From positions 1 through 20,852 of the IMG/VR virus record IMGVR_UViG_3300037119_004188: a DNA stretch of 20,852 nucleotides; one strand, written 5' to 3'. A program made the position numbers and the translations under genes. Positions 1-5,755 of the stretch are shown here, piece by piece (within the stretch, counting starts at the first letter, position 1; each line of letters begins with the position of its first letter). The notes under the pieces were generated by a model. The model saw only the letters and a list, made by a program, of their open reading frames with translations. It did no database searches and was not told where the DNA came from. The DNA comes from a virus.

Positions 1-4
1 GAAC

Positions 5-787
5 TCAGTTGATGTTGTGCTGCGCGTGATGCTCCCACAGTTCGTGCTCGACCTCGTCAAGCGTGCCGGTCGTGTCCCACTGCCCCAGCGGGGCCCAATA
101 GGAGGTTCCGTCGCGCTCCTCCACCAGCCACGAGCCGTCGTGGTAGACGTAGCCCCGGATGATGCGGCCTTGATCCTCCTCGTCGGGGAACATGTCCGCG
201 ACATGGGGCGCTGCGGCCACGAGGTCGGCGCACCAGACACGAGTCGAGGCCCACTGCGAGAGCGGGTCGAAAGCCTCCTCATCCGCCTTCAGCGCATTGA
301 GGCGAGCCGACTCGATGGTTACCGCCGTCTGAGCAATGCTCTTGGCCCTTGCCTCGGCCAGCTTGGCAGCCTTCTCAGCCGCCAGCCTCTCAGCCTCCTC
401 GGCCTGCTCACGGGTCTCGGCCGCCTCCCACCGCATGATGAAGCTGGACAGATACGGGATGGCCGCTTGGCACGTCAGCAGCAAGTCCTCTGCGTCCGTC
501 CCCGGAAGCTTCGTCTCTTCCAGAAAGCCCTCATACTCGGCCGTCAGTTCCTCCAGCCCCGGACCCTCGACCACATCCACCAGCGTGTCACACGCCAGCG
601 TATTGCCACGCAGCGCGACATACGCCGCAACCGCACCCTCTGGCGTGGCACCGCCCGCCACATGGTCCGTCCGACTATCGAGCACCCAATAGGCGTGCTG
701 CATCACGTCAGCCGGGATGGTGTCATCCCCCTCCCTGAAGGCCTCTCTGGCCCAGCATTCGTAGTTCTTGGGCAATCTCACTTGCAT
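5..787 (-). CDS. Hypothetical protein, 260 aa, central coiled coil
   Basis: I do not recognise this protein. It is acidic, with an Ala/Glu/Lys-rich stretch at residues about 119-155 that should form a coiled coil, and a Trp/Asp/Glu-rich C-terminal part. The start was placed at MQVRLP because GGAGG (plus 794-798) lies 6 nt upstream; the ATG two codons earlier abuts the SD, and a further upstream ATG would place the SD inside the gene. It lies downstream of a second minus-strand gene (887-1150) that shares its start region, so the two may be co-transcribed leftwards, opposite to the late genes. The stop codon is 4 nt from the window edge. A regulatory or early role is possible but nothing in the sequence shows it. 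Confidence 0.75.
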   Translation of the reverse strand: MQVRLPKNYECWAREAFREGDDTIPADVMQHAYWVLDSRTDHVAGGATPEGAVAAYVALRGNTLACDTLVDVVEGPGLEELTAEYEGFLEETKLPGTDAEDLLLTCQAAIPYLSSFIMRWEAAETREQAEEAERLAAEKAAKLAEARAKSIAQTAVTIESARLNALKADEEAFDPLSQWASTRVWCADLVAAAPHVADMFPDEEDQGRIIRGYVYHDGSWLVEERDGTSYWAPLGQWDTTGTLDEVEHELWEHHAQHNIN

Positions 788-831
788 CTGCATCCTCCAT
801 CCGGGCGGCACCACGCCCCCCGCAACGCCCT

Positions 832-864
832 AAGCCCGCTCTGCTTCTCAGGGCAGGCGGGCTT
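832..864 (-). other. Hairpin between the two minus-strand genes
   Basis: AAGCCCGC (832-839) pairs with GCGGGCTT (857-864): an 8-bp stem with a 17-nt loop. No T-run follows on either strand, so it is not a standard intrinsic terminator. It could be an RNA processing or stability element between the two minus-strand genes. Confidence 0.4.
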
Positions 865-886
865 GTCGGGACTATGGATGGATGGA

Positions 887-1150
887 CTAGGCGGCGGCCT
901 GCTCCGCAAGCCATGCCTTCAGCACACCCTCAAGCTTGGGAGCGCACGCCACTTGCCGCGACCGCGCCAGCATACGGAAAGCCCCCGTAGGCTGGTCAGC
1001 AGGCCGAGTGCCAATGCTACGCGCATTGCTGCCGTCCGGGTCGCTGGTGAAACAATAGGTCCGACCTACCGGAAGGATCACAACGGTGGTCCGATAGCCG
1101 GGATCGGCATCATGGCCCCCAGCGTAGAACGTCGAGAATCTCACTTGCAT
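887..1150 (-). CDS. Hypothetical protein, 87 aa
   Basis: This is a small unrecognised protein beginning MQVRFSTFYAGG. The start is set by GGAGG (plus 1159-1163) with 8-nt spacing; the longer in-frame version from 1180 would put the SD inside the gene. The middle (VVILPVGRTYCFTSDPDG) looks like beta strands and the end is an Ala-rich helix. Its first five codons and the bases before them match those of the 260-aa gene downstream on the same strand over 18 nt, although the rest of the proteins do not look alike. The two probably form a leftward transcription unit read from a promoter near 1198-1227. Confidence 0.7.
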   Translation of the reverse strand: MQVRFSTFYAGGHDADPGYRTTVVILPVGRTYCFTSDPDGSNARSIGTRPADQPTGAFRMLARSRQVACAPKLEGVLKAWLAEQAAA

Positions 1151-1197
1151 CTGCTTAACCTCCAGCGCCCAAACCACCACGGCTCAAGCTAATGTCC

Positions 1198-1227
1198 CTC
1201 ATACCGGACAACGCAACACCACGTCAA
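1198..1227 (-). promoter_or_regulatory. Possible sigma-70-type promoter for the leftward genes
   Basis: On the minus strand TTGACG (plus 1222-1227) is followed after 18 bp by TATGAG (plus 1198-1203), about 48 nt before the start codon at 1150. The -35 is good and the -10 is weak. This is motif reading only. Confidence 0.35.
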
Positions 1228-1349
1228 TACAATTGCAACAATCCCCTGCGACATCTTAGCCATAGTGAAAACACCCCAGACACCACCAGCAATTCACACT
1301 AAAACCAGGTTAAATGCAGGAATAACCCACAACAGCCTGCAACAGATGC

Positions 1350-1691
1350 ATGCCAAACCCACAGCGCAACGCATCAACCCCAAGCAATAGACCACACCCC
1401 GTGACCGTCACCCGCCTCAACCCACCCATCGCCGTATCAGTGGTCGCCAACACCATGCCAGAACACATGCAATCAAAGGGCGGAAGCGCATGGGCCTACG
1501 CTTGGATAGACGCACACGGCAGTGACGCCCACACACTGTGGAGATGCTGCATGGATGATACCGGGGAATGGGTGGATGTACCCAACCCCTACATCCGGGG
1601 AGAAATCAACTGGAGCGCAGGCCGAATAGCGCAGACTACAATGGCCCGAGGAAGCCCAGACTTGCCTGCCAGACGCAGGCCATACGGGTGA
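1350..1691 (+). CDS. Hypothetical phage protein, 113 aa
   Basis: The C-terminal half (residues about 45-95) is rich in Trp, Asp and Gly and has the pattern WAYAWID...HTLWRCCMDDTGEW...VPNP.IRGEINWSAGR. This resembles a small uncharacterised protein that I recall from many proteobacterial phages, in which a WxxxxID strand is followed by TGE and NPxIR; I know no function for it. The start is uncertain. No convincing SD precedes ATG 1350, and GTG 1401 or ATG 1455 are alternatives that keep the conserved part. The gene stands alone, with non-coding DNA on both sides. Confidence 0.6.
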   Translation: MPNPQRNASTPSNRPHPVTVTRLNPPIAVSVVANTMPEHMQSKGGSAWAYAWIDAHGSDAHTLWRCCMDDTGEWVDVPNPYIRGEINWSAGRIAQTTMARGSPDLPARRRPYG

Positions 1692-2207
1692 GGGTGTTAT
1701 GTGTCATCCGGGCGGGGCGCAGCGTAGCGGGCAGATACGGGGCAGGGGGAGGGGGTGGGGGTTGCGGATACGGCATCCGCGCATCTGACACCATAACCCA
1801 CTGACAGGACTACATAACCGGGGATAGGCGATAGTCCTACCCACCGCGCTACCCACCATTGGCACAGGGGCAGGGCTGGCGACCAGTGGTATCCGCACGG
1901 TATGTGCAGGCGACGAATCGAGCCGGCGGCACGAGGACCAGGGACCCCTCTGTCTCGAGCCCGAGGCCCCTCTTTCGCGCGCGGCCGCGAGTCGGTCCCC
2001 GCAGTTCCACATCCCCATGGTTTTCTCGCTACGATTTTGGGCCCCGGTTTTCCGAAAATCCTGGCGTTCGGCCGGTTTTTCCGGTTTCCGGGTAATATTG
2101 TTTCGCCTCGGGGGCGAGGCTCATTTCTGTGGGGTTAGCGATATTCTCTGAGTTTGGGGCAGATATTGGTGATTTTCCCTACGCGCTGGCGGCCTCGGTA
2201 GTGTGGA
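1692..2207. other. Non-coding stretch with G-quadruplex and inverted repeats
   Basis: No convincing gene is seen; the open frames here are low-complexity Pro/Arg/Ser or Gly-rich. It holds a G-quadruplex motif (1739-1761), GCGGAT/ATCCGC (1764-1769 and 1775-1780), AGGACTA/TAGTCCT (1806-1812 and 1832-1838) and a tight GCCTCG/CGAGGC hairpin (2105-2120). The flanks of the G-tract, GGGTGTTATG near 1692 and its imperfect complement CCATAACCC near 1790, could close a large stem-loop around it. Confidence 0.5.
1739..1761 (+). other. G-quadruplex motif
   Basis: Four G-runs (GGGG, GGGGG, GGGGG, GGGGG) are separated by loops of 2, 1 and 1 nt on the plus strand. Such short loops predict a very stable quadruplex in DNA or RNA. 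It begins 48 nt after the stop of the 113-aa gene. Confidence 0.75.
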
Positions 2208-2342
2208 ATGCCGGGGCCTCACCGAGTCGAAGAGTGGAATCCTCTAATGGCGGAAAATCTCTGTCAGAAATCTATGCGGGAATTTCTGCGGGAATGTCAG
2301 AAATTAACCGGCAAGGCTGCGGAGATTATTCGACGGGGTTAA
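2208..2342 (+). CDS. Small ORF, 44 aa (or 31 aa from 2247)
   Basis: This is a short open frame reading MPGPHRVEEW and then MAENLCQKSMREFLRECQ, ending KAAEIIRRG. The second ATG at 2247 gives a 31-aa amphipathic, helical-looking peptide. There is no strong SD for either start, so support comes from its protein-like composition only. It ends in a TAA that overlaps, on the opposite strand, the TAA of the convergent minus gene (shared TTAA at 2339-2342). The internal repeat of CGGGAAT is partly a repeat of the codons for Arg-Glu. It may not be real. Confidence 0.35.
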   Translation: MPGPHRVEEWNPLMAENLCQKSMREFLRECQKLTGKAAEIIRRG

Positions 2343-2566
2343 GCGCCTTCTGAGGTCGCGTCGTCCGGGGTTTCGGGGGGTGGCTCGAGGCGGACGGAGA
2401 ACCAATGGCCGGGGGCGATGACGAGGGTTGTCTGGGGGCCGTTGGAGAAGATGAGGGTGTTGGTGTCGGTAACGTCGAATTCCTGGGCGGTAATGGTGAT
2501 TGATGTGTTGGCGTCGATGGTGACGGTCCAGGTTTGGGCTGTGGCGGGTGGTTTGGTTTTGGCCAT
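2339..2566 (-). CDS. Hypothetical protein, 75 aa, beta-rich
   Basis: The frame reads MAKTKPPATAQTWTVTIDAN, followed by alternating Thr/Ile strands, a GPQTTLVIAPGHW segment and an acidic Pro-rich tail. The composition is that of a small beta-sandwich-like protein; I cannot name a family. The start is chosen at 2566 because GGAG (plus 2573-2576) sits 6 nt upstream; the frame is open further upstream, but that part is a low-complexity Pro/Ser/Arg run. Third codon positions are strongly C/G, as in the other phage genes. It is on the minus strand, convergent with the 44-aa ORF, and its leader has two terminator-like hairpins. Confidence 0.65.
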   Translation of the reverse strand: MAKTKPPATAQTWTVTIDANTSITITAQEFDVTDTNTLIFSNGPQTTLVIAPGHWFSVRLEPPPETPDDATSEGA

Positions 2567-2585
2567 GGTGAGCTCCGGACGAAGA

Positions 2586-2621
2586 AAGGGATCCGAGGCG
2601 GGGGAGGTGCCTGGATCCCTT
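2586..2621 (-). terminator. Terminator-like hairpin just before the 75-aa minus gene
   Basis: AAGGGATCC (2586-2594) and AGGC (2596-2599) pair with GCCT (2609-2612) and GGATCCCTT (2613-2621), leaving one bulged G and a 9-nt loop. On the minus strand the stem ends in CCCTTTCTT and lies 10 nt before the SD of the 75-aa gene. It could be an attenuator or could limit translation. Confidence 0.5.
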
Positions 2622-2625
2622 GGGG

Positions 2626-2647
2626 AGATTGCATCAGAGATTGCATC
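2626..2647. repeat. Tandem 10-bp direct repeat, 12-bp period
   Basis: AGATTGCATC occurs at 2626-2635 and 2638-2647. It lies upstream of the 75-aa minus gene, between the two terminator-like hairpins, which is a plausible place for an operator. Confidence 0.5.
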
Positions 2648-2706
2648 GGGTAGACGGGCCGATGGGTGAACGGGGAGTTTGGGGGGTGAGTTGCGTGGGA
2701 GGCAAC

Positions 2707-2745
2707 AAAAAAGGGGACGCCTGCTTGGGATGTGGCGACCCCTTT
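2707..2745 (-). terminator. Intrinsic terminator (minus; weaker on plus)
   Basis: AAAGGGG-A-CGCC (2710-2721) pairs with GGCG-A-CCCCTTT (2734-2745), with one internal A-A mismatch and a 12-nt loop. On the minus strand the stem is followed by T6 (plus 2707-2712). On the plus strand the trailing T-run is short (TTTCT). It would stop leftward transcripts before the 75-aa gene. Confidence 0.6.
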
Positions 2746-2837
2746 CTGTGTGTGGGTAGGACCCGCAGGGTGCGGGGAGGGGAAGTATAGCGGATGTTGG
2801 AGGGGTGGGGTGTATCGCTAATGGCGGGAGGCGGGTG

Positions 2838-3089
2838 ATGGCTGGGCGCAAGGGTGGGCATCGGTGGTCGAACGTGTTGTCGATGGACAACGTCGAGTGT
2901 GTGGGCGGGGACGAGAGTGTGCTGATGCTGAAGAAGCGGGATGGGACGCCGCTGCTTCAGTTGCCGCGGTTACCGGGGGAGGGGGAGGTATCGGGGATCC
3001 GGGTGGGCGAGCACGGGATTGACGCACTGCGGGATGGGCGGTGGTACTTCCTGTCGTACCAGGCTCTGGATTGGATCGAGGCGGCGTAA
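2838..3089 (+). CDS. Hypothetical protein, 83 aa
   Basis: The protein starts MAGRKGGHRWSNVLSMDNVE and ends WYFLSYQALDWIEAA. It has a basic N-terminus, a middle with short beta-strand-like runs (SVLMLKKRDGTPLLQLP) and an aromatic C-terminus. No family is recognised. ATG 2838 is preceded by GGGAGG with 6-nt spacing, which favours it over the upstream in-frame ATG at 2805. A minus-strand frame over the same DNA is low complexity and is rejected. A weak terminator-like hairpin follows at about 3099-3125. Confidence 0.7.
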   Translation: MAGRKGGHRWSNVLSMDNVECVGGDESVLMLKKRDGTPLLQLPRLPGEGEVSGIRVGEHGIDALRDGRWYFLSYQALDWIEAA

Positions 3090-3140
3090 GTGTAGCAAAG
3101 TCCCCGTGTCGGGCTGTTCTTCTTTGGTTGCCTCTTCGTT

Positions 3141-3182
3141 TGTGGGGAGGTGGGAGCAGGTTTCGTTTGCGACCTCCCCACA
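3141..3182. repeat. Perfect 11-bp inverted repeat
   Basis: TGTGGGGAGGT (3141-3151) and ACCTCCCCACA (3172-3182) are exact complements around a 20-nt loop. No T-run follows on either strand, so it is a structural or protein-binding element and not a terminator. Confidence 0.65.
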
Positions 3183-3225
3183 GTCGCGGTCATCCCTGAT
3201 TAAAACGCTGGCCCGTCTGGAACGG

Positions 3226-3387
3226 ATGAAAAAGGAAACAATTCACCCTGATTGTTTCCCTGATTTAAGGAAACAACTTGTGTCGTTGTTTCCGTGGACA
3301 GAGCGGGAACGCTGGGCGCTGGATATCGCTGGCTTGGTCAGCGGTCTTTTCAGCGATGCGTTGGCAGGCTGGCCCTGGCGGCGATGA
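3226..3387 (+). CDS. Doubtful small ORF, 53 aa
   Basis: The frame begins MKKETIHPDCFPDLRKQLVS and ends with a Trp-rich, mildly hydrophobic region (IAGLVSGLFSDALAGWPW). It has only a weak SD (GGAA, 3-nt spacing). Its 5' part coincides with the GGAAACAA/TTGTTTCC array, so the frame may be open by chance. No family is recognised. It is listed because it is the only protein-like frame in the interval. Confidence 0.3.
   Translation: MKKETIHPDCFPDLRKQLVSLFPWTERERWALDIAGLVSGLFSDALAGWPWRR
3234..3293. repeat. Four alternating GGAAACAA half-sites
   Basis: GGAAACAA occurs at 3234-3241 and 3269-3276, and its complement TTGTTTCC at 3252-3259 and 3286-3293. Gaps are 10, 9 and 9 bp, so centres are 17-18 bp apart. 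This looks like two tandem operators for a dimeric regulator, or two tandem hairpins in RNA. Confidence 0.7.
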
Positions 3388-3425
3388 CTCCGCTGTACCG
3401 ACAGGGGCGGGTTGGTGAGCCGCGT

Positions 3426-3483
3426 CTGCCTAACCTCGGGAGGTGCCCGCGTGACGCCCACGCGCACGCGCTTGGGAAGGCAG
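3426..3483 (+). other. Nested stem structure
   Basis: CTGCCT (3426-3431) pairs with AGGCAG (3478-3483) and encloses two hairpins: ACCTC/GAGGT (3433-3437 and 3440-3444, a very tight 2-nt loop) and CGCGTG/CACGCG (3448-3453 and 3459-3464). This outlines a three-way junction by eye. Confidence 0.4.
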
Positions 3484-3570
3484 CGGTGGACGGTTGAGCC
3501 TACCAAATGTTGCGTGCCGCAGTAATGGGGCAGAGGATGTTACCGCAATAGAAACTTGGAGGGAGCGGTC

Positions 3571-3726
3571 ATGGCCAAGGATGCAGGCAAGGGCGGCAAG
3601 CCGATGCGCGGCGTGGCGGTTGGCGGGCGGATCGGCAAGACCACGGCAGCGGTCGCGGTGAAGGCCAAGGGCGGCACTGATCGGCAGAAGGGCGGCAAGG
3701 GCAAGGCTGCCCCACGCGGCTACTGA
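3571..3726 (+). CDS. Small basic Gly/Lys-rich protein, 51 aa
   Basis: It reads [20 protein letters not shown] and ends [11 protein letters not shown]. It is very basic, with repeated Lys-Gly-Gly motifs, no membrane segment and probably no stable fold, and may bind nucleic acid by charge. The start is clear: GGAGGGAG lies a few bases before ATG 3571. It opens the plus-strand small-gene cassette and its TGA overlaps the ATG of the next gene (TGATG). It is too small for family assignment; similar short basic proteins sit next to the next gene type in other phages as far as I recall. Confidence 0.65.
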   Translation: MAKDAGKGGKPMRGVAVGGRIGKTTAAVAVKAKGGTDRQKGGKGKAAPRGY

Positions 3727-3857
3727 TGCCGCTGAAGAAGGGTAGCAGCCGCAAGGTCGTCTCGGCCAACATCAGGACCGAGATGAAAGCGGGCAAGCCA
3801 CAGAAGCAGGCCATCGCGATTGCCATGTCGAAAGCCGGGAAGGCCAAGGGCAAATGA
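3726..3857 (+). CDS. Small basic protein, 43 aa (DUF6496-like)
   Basis: The sequence [20 protein letters not shown] followed by [19 protein letters not shown] matches a very common small phage and bacterial protein type with the pattern MPLKKGSS(R/K)...N(I)...G.P.KQAVAIA..KAG. I recall it as DUF6496 or close to it. Function is unknown. It is basic and helical at the C-terminal half. The start overlaps the stop of the previous gene and its own stop overlaps the next start (ATGA), so all three are translationally coupled. Confidence 0.75.
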   Translation: MPLKKGSSRKVVSANIRTEMKAGKPQKQAIAIAMSKAGKAKGK

Positions 3858-4039
3858 CGATGTACGTGAACGATCCGCTGGAGCGCACCATCGCCTGGAA
3901 CGAGGACTGCCTGCGCTGGCGCGGCCGGGTGCTGACGGGAGAGAAGGCGCACTGGTGCATGGATTGGGACGGCCTGCCGGTCGATGAGACGACGCCTGAG
4001 TGGGCGTCCTGCAAGTGCTTTAAGATTGCGGACAGATGA
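3854..4039 (+). CDS. Hypothetical protein, 61 aa
   Basis: The protein is rich in Trp and acidic residues ([32 protein letters not shown]) and has four Cys, two of them in a C-x-C pair near the end; a metal site or disulphide is possible but not shown. The start at 3854 overlaps the previous stop as ATGA; ATG 3860 is an alternative two codons on. Its stop overlaps the next ORF at 4036. Small proteins with a WDGLPVDE-like segment occur in phage genomes, with no function known to me. Confidence 0.7.
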   Translation: MTMYVNDPLERTIAWNEDCLRWRGRVLTGEKAHWCMDWDGLPVDETTPEWASCKCFKIADR

Positions 4040-4275
4040 ACGACCAGGAGCGTACCGCCCTCGATGTGAGCGTTGCCTTTGAAGCGCAGCGGCGAATAGC
4101 AAGGAATATCGAAGAACAGCAGGTAACAGCGAGTAACAGCGATGGCATGGACCGTTGTGATCGTGCTCTCGGCAACCGCTCTCTGGATGCTCTTCGTGCT
4201 GGTGCCGTGATGCAGTGGCTCAAAGATTTCTGGCAGCGGATCAGGAAGTGGTTCTGGCCCAAGCCTGAAGACTAG
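4036..4275 (+). CDS. Open frame of 79 aa, probably a composite of shorter genes
   Basis: The frame runs from [20 protein letters not shown] to RKWFWPKPED. The first third looks like a soluble helical peptide. Between 4142 and 4207 the third codon positions in this frame are T-rich, unlike the rest of the phage, while the +1 frame there is G/C at third positions and encodes a membrane peptide (4142-4210). From ATG 4210 this frame again looks coding: a Trp/Lys/Arg-rich 21-aa amphipathic tail starting MQWLKDFWQR. So the true layout may be a short gene from 4036, a nested membrane peptide and a short gene 4210-4275. The start at 4036 overlaps the previous stop. Confidence 0.45.
   Translation: MNDQERTALDVSVAFEAQRRIARNIEEQQVTASNSDGMDRCDRALGNRSLDALRAGAVMQWLKDFWQRIRKWFWPKPED
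4142..4210 (+). CDS. Putative 22-aa membrane micropeptide
   Basis: ATG 4142 opens a frame reading MAWTVVIVLSATALWMLFVL and ending VP, a single transmembrane helix. Its third codon positions are nearly all G or C, as in the real genes around it, while the overlapping longer frame is not. Its TGA overlaps an ATG (TGATG at 4208-4212) that begins MQWLKDFWQR in the other frame, a typical coupling signal. The SD is weak (GAG about 9 nt upstream). A 10-bp tandem repeat, GTAACAGCGA, precedes it. It could be part of a lysis or membrane function; there is no direct evidence. Confidence 0.4.
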   Translation: MAWTVVIVLSATALWMLFVLVP

Positions 4276-4300
4276 CGTCGGGAGACGCCAGGAGGACGCC

Positions 4301-4495
4301 ATGGTCGAGACGCTTATTCTGACACTGGTCTACATCGTCGTGATCGTCGCCGCTGTCTGGCTGGTGATCTGGGTGCTGGGCATGATCGGCGTGCCGCTGC
4401 CCGAGATGGTGATCAAATGCATGTGGGTGATCGCCGTGCTGCTCATCATCCTGTTGCTTTGGAGAATGCTGGGACCGCTGCTGCGGCTGGGCTGA
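4301..4495 (+). CDS. Small membrane protein, 64 aa, two TM helices
   Basis: The protein is almost entirely hydrophobic: one helix at about residues 4-30 and another at about 36-60, joined by a short loop (VPLPEM), with a single Lys at the loop end and Arg near the C-terminus. AGGAGG lies 7 nt before the ATG. The pattern resembles the small Thivi_2564-type membrane proteins and class II holins; size and topology would suit a holin, and a beta-helix gene follows, but no endolysin is seen nearby to confirm a lysis cassette. Membrane location is secure, function is not. Confidence 0.75.
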   Translation: MVETLILTLVYIVVIVAAVWLVIWVLGMIGVPLPEMVIKCMWVIAVLLIILLLWRMLGPLLRLG

Positions 4496-4527
4496 TGAAT
4501 TGAACGACTAACATTTGGGAGAAAGTG

Positions 4528-5742
4528 ATGGCGACCTACTACATCGATCCGTCAGCCGGCGGTAACGGCAACGGTACGCAATCGAGCCCCTACAACTCGT
4601 GGTCTCGGGCCGGCACCTTGCGCGGCGGCAACACGTACTTGCAAAAAGGCGGGTCGTCATCGAGCGCCATGCTGATCGTCGGCACGCAGGCCACCAATGC
4701 GCAGCCGCTCAAGCTGGGCGTCTACGGCAGCGGCAAGGCCAAGATGACCAATGCATTAATTTTGCAAGGATGCGCCTACGTCTCCGTCACCGGATTTGAA
4801 TTGAGCGGCCACAGATACGCCGGCGTGACGATCCAGCAGCGGGCCCACCATTGCACGGTGGAGGACTGCGACATCCACGACTGCGGTGCGGGAATTTGGA
4901 TTGGCGACGCGGCGGGCGGCAGCCATCGCATCATCGGCAACATGATCCGCGCGAACAAAGGCAACGGCATCGCCGTCTCTCTCGTCAATCTTCAGGAAGG
5001 CGACGAGAGCGTGTTCGATTCCAACGAGATCAAAGACAATCATACGCATGGCATCGAGCTCAGCGGCAATCATTACATCGTCACGCGCAACATCATCAGC
5101 GGCAACGGAAGAGTGACTCCAGGGACCAGCGGCATTCATATGTATGCTGGAGGATTCCAGGGATCGGCGTTTGTCGATGCCGGATCATACAATCTTGTTG
5201 AAGGCAACGTGTGTTGTGATCAGCGTTGCAATACAACCGATGGCAATGGCATCCAGGCGGATCAAGCGTGCCACCACAACACCATCATCAACAACTTGAG
5301 CTACAATAATGATGGCGGCGGGATCGTATTGTTTGACGCCTGGAATAATACGATGACGAACAACATCTGTTTCAGCAATGCACGCGATCCGGCCCGCAGC
5401 CATCCCTACAAAGGCGAGTTGGTTTTGCATGCCGATAACAACAAGACGTATTCAAACGTGGCGAGAGACAATCAGTTCTGTCCGAGCGATCCCGCGAAGG
5501 CTCCGGCGATCAACATAACCAATCAGGTCGACAAGCCCAACGATTGCGAGGTCGAGAACAACGCCGTCCATCTCACGGTGTCGGCTGGTGCGCCGCCGCA
5601 CTTCTATACGTTCCCCGCCGGCACGAGAGCGGATGGCAAGACGCTGACTGCATGGTCGCCGCAGAGCGAGGGAGGTGGCACCACGCCGCCGCCCCAGCCT
5701 GAACCCGACGACAAGGAAGGTGGATTGGTGGGAACGCAATGA
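4528..5742 (+). CDS. Right-handed beta-helix protein (tailspike/depolymerase-like), 404 aa
   Basis: The N-terminus MATYYIDPSAGGNGNG followed by SSPYNSW is the classic opening of pectate-lyase-like right-handed beta-helices. Residues about 80-340 are successive coils of the PbH1 type, with repeated short strands, N-I/N-x-I turns and Gly (RIIGNMI, IVTRNIISGNG, NTIINNLSYNNDGGGI, NTMTNNICFSN). The last 23 residues are a Pro/Gly-rich tail. Such proteins bind or cleave polysaccharides; in phages they are tailspikes or capsule depolymerases. GGGAG lies 6 nt before ATG 4528; the GTG one codon upstream is less well spaced. No N-terminal virion-binding domain is present, which is unusual for a tailspike. 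Catalytic residues cannot be assigned by eye. Confidence 0.8.
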   Translation: MATYYIDPSAGGNGNGTQSSPYNSWSRAGTLRGGNTYLQKGGSSSSAMLIVGTQATNAQPLKLGVYGSGKAKMTNALILQGCAYVSVTGFELSGHRYAGVTIQQRAHHCTVEDCDIHDCGAGIWIGDAAGGSHRIIGNMIRANKGNGIAVSLVNLQEGDESVFDSNEIKDNHTHGIELSGNHYIVTRNIISGNGRVTPGTSGIHMYAGGFQGSAFVDAGSYNLVEGNVCCDQRCNTTDGNGIQADQACHHNTIINNLSYNNDGGGIVLFDAWNNTMTNNICFSNARDPARSHPYKGELVLHADNNKTYSNVARDNQFCPSDPAKAPAINITNQVDKPNDCEVENNAVHLTVSAGAPPHFYTFPAGTRADGKTLTAWSPQSEGGGTTPPPQPEPDDKEGGLVGTQ

Positions 5743-5755
5743 TTGGAGGACGCCG

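Larger units (their letters stand above)
3090..3570. other. Repeat-rich, mostly non-coding interval
   Basis: It contains a weak hairpin with a T-rich tail (about 3099-3125), a perfect 11-bp inverted repeat (3141-3151 with 3172-3182), the alternating GGAAACAA/TTGTTTCC array (3234-3293), three CCCTGATT direct repeats (3193-3200, 3246-3253, 3258-3265) and a nested stem structure (3426-3483). One doubtful small ORF overlaps the array. It lies just before the small-gene cassette starting at 3571, so promoters or operators for that cassette are expected here, but I see no clear sigma-70 pair. Confidence 0.5.

Noticed and set aside
17-1192. Plus-strand frame of 391 aa over the first two minus genes
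   Set aside because: Composition is Arg/Leu/Pro/His-rich as in shadow frames, and it has no SD. The two minus frames each have GGAGG at proper spacing.
1704-2018. Minus-strand 104-aa frame and overlapping plus frames in the G-rich stretch
   Set aside because: All are low-complexity Arg/Pro/Ser sequences without SD and without a consistent codon pattern.
1859-2095. An open frame with a peptide (GGTRTRDP) like those produced by translating antisense tRNA genes
   Set aside because: The DNA has no T-loop, acceptor stem or anticodon arm of a tRNA. The similarity is limited to one short stretch and the frame is low complexity.
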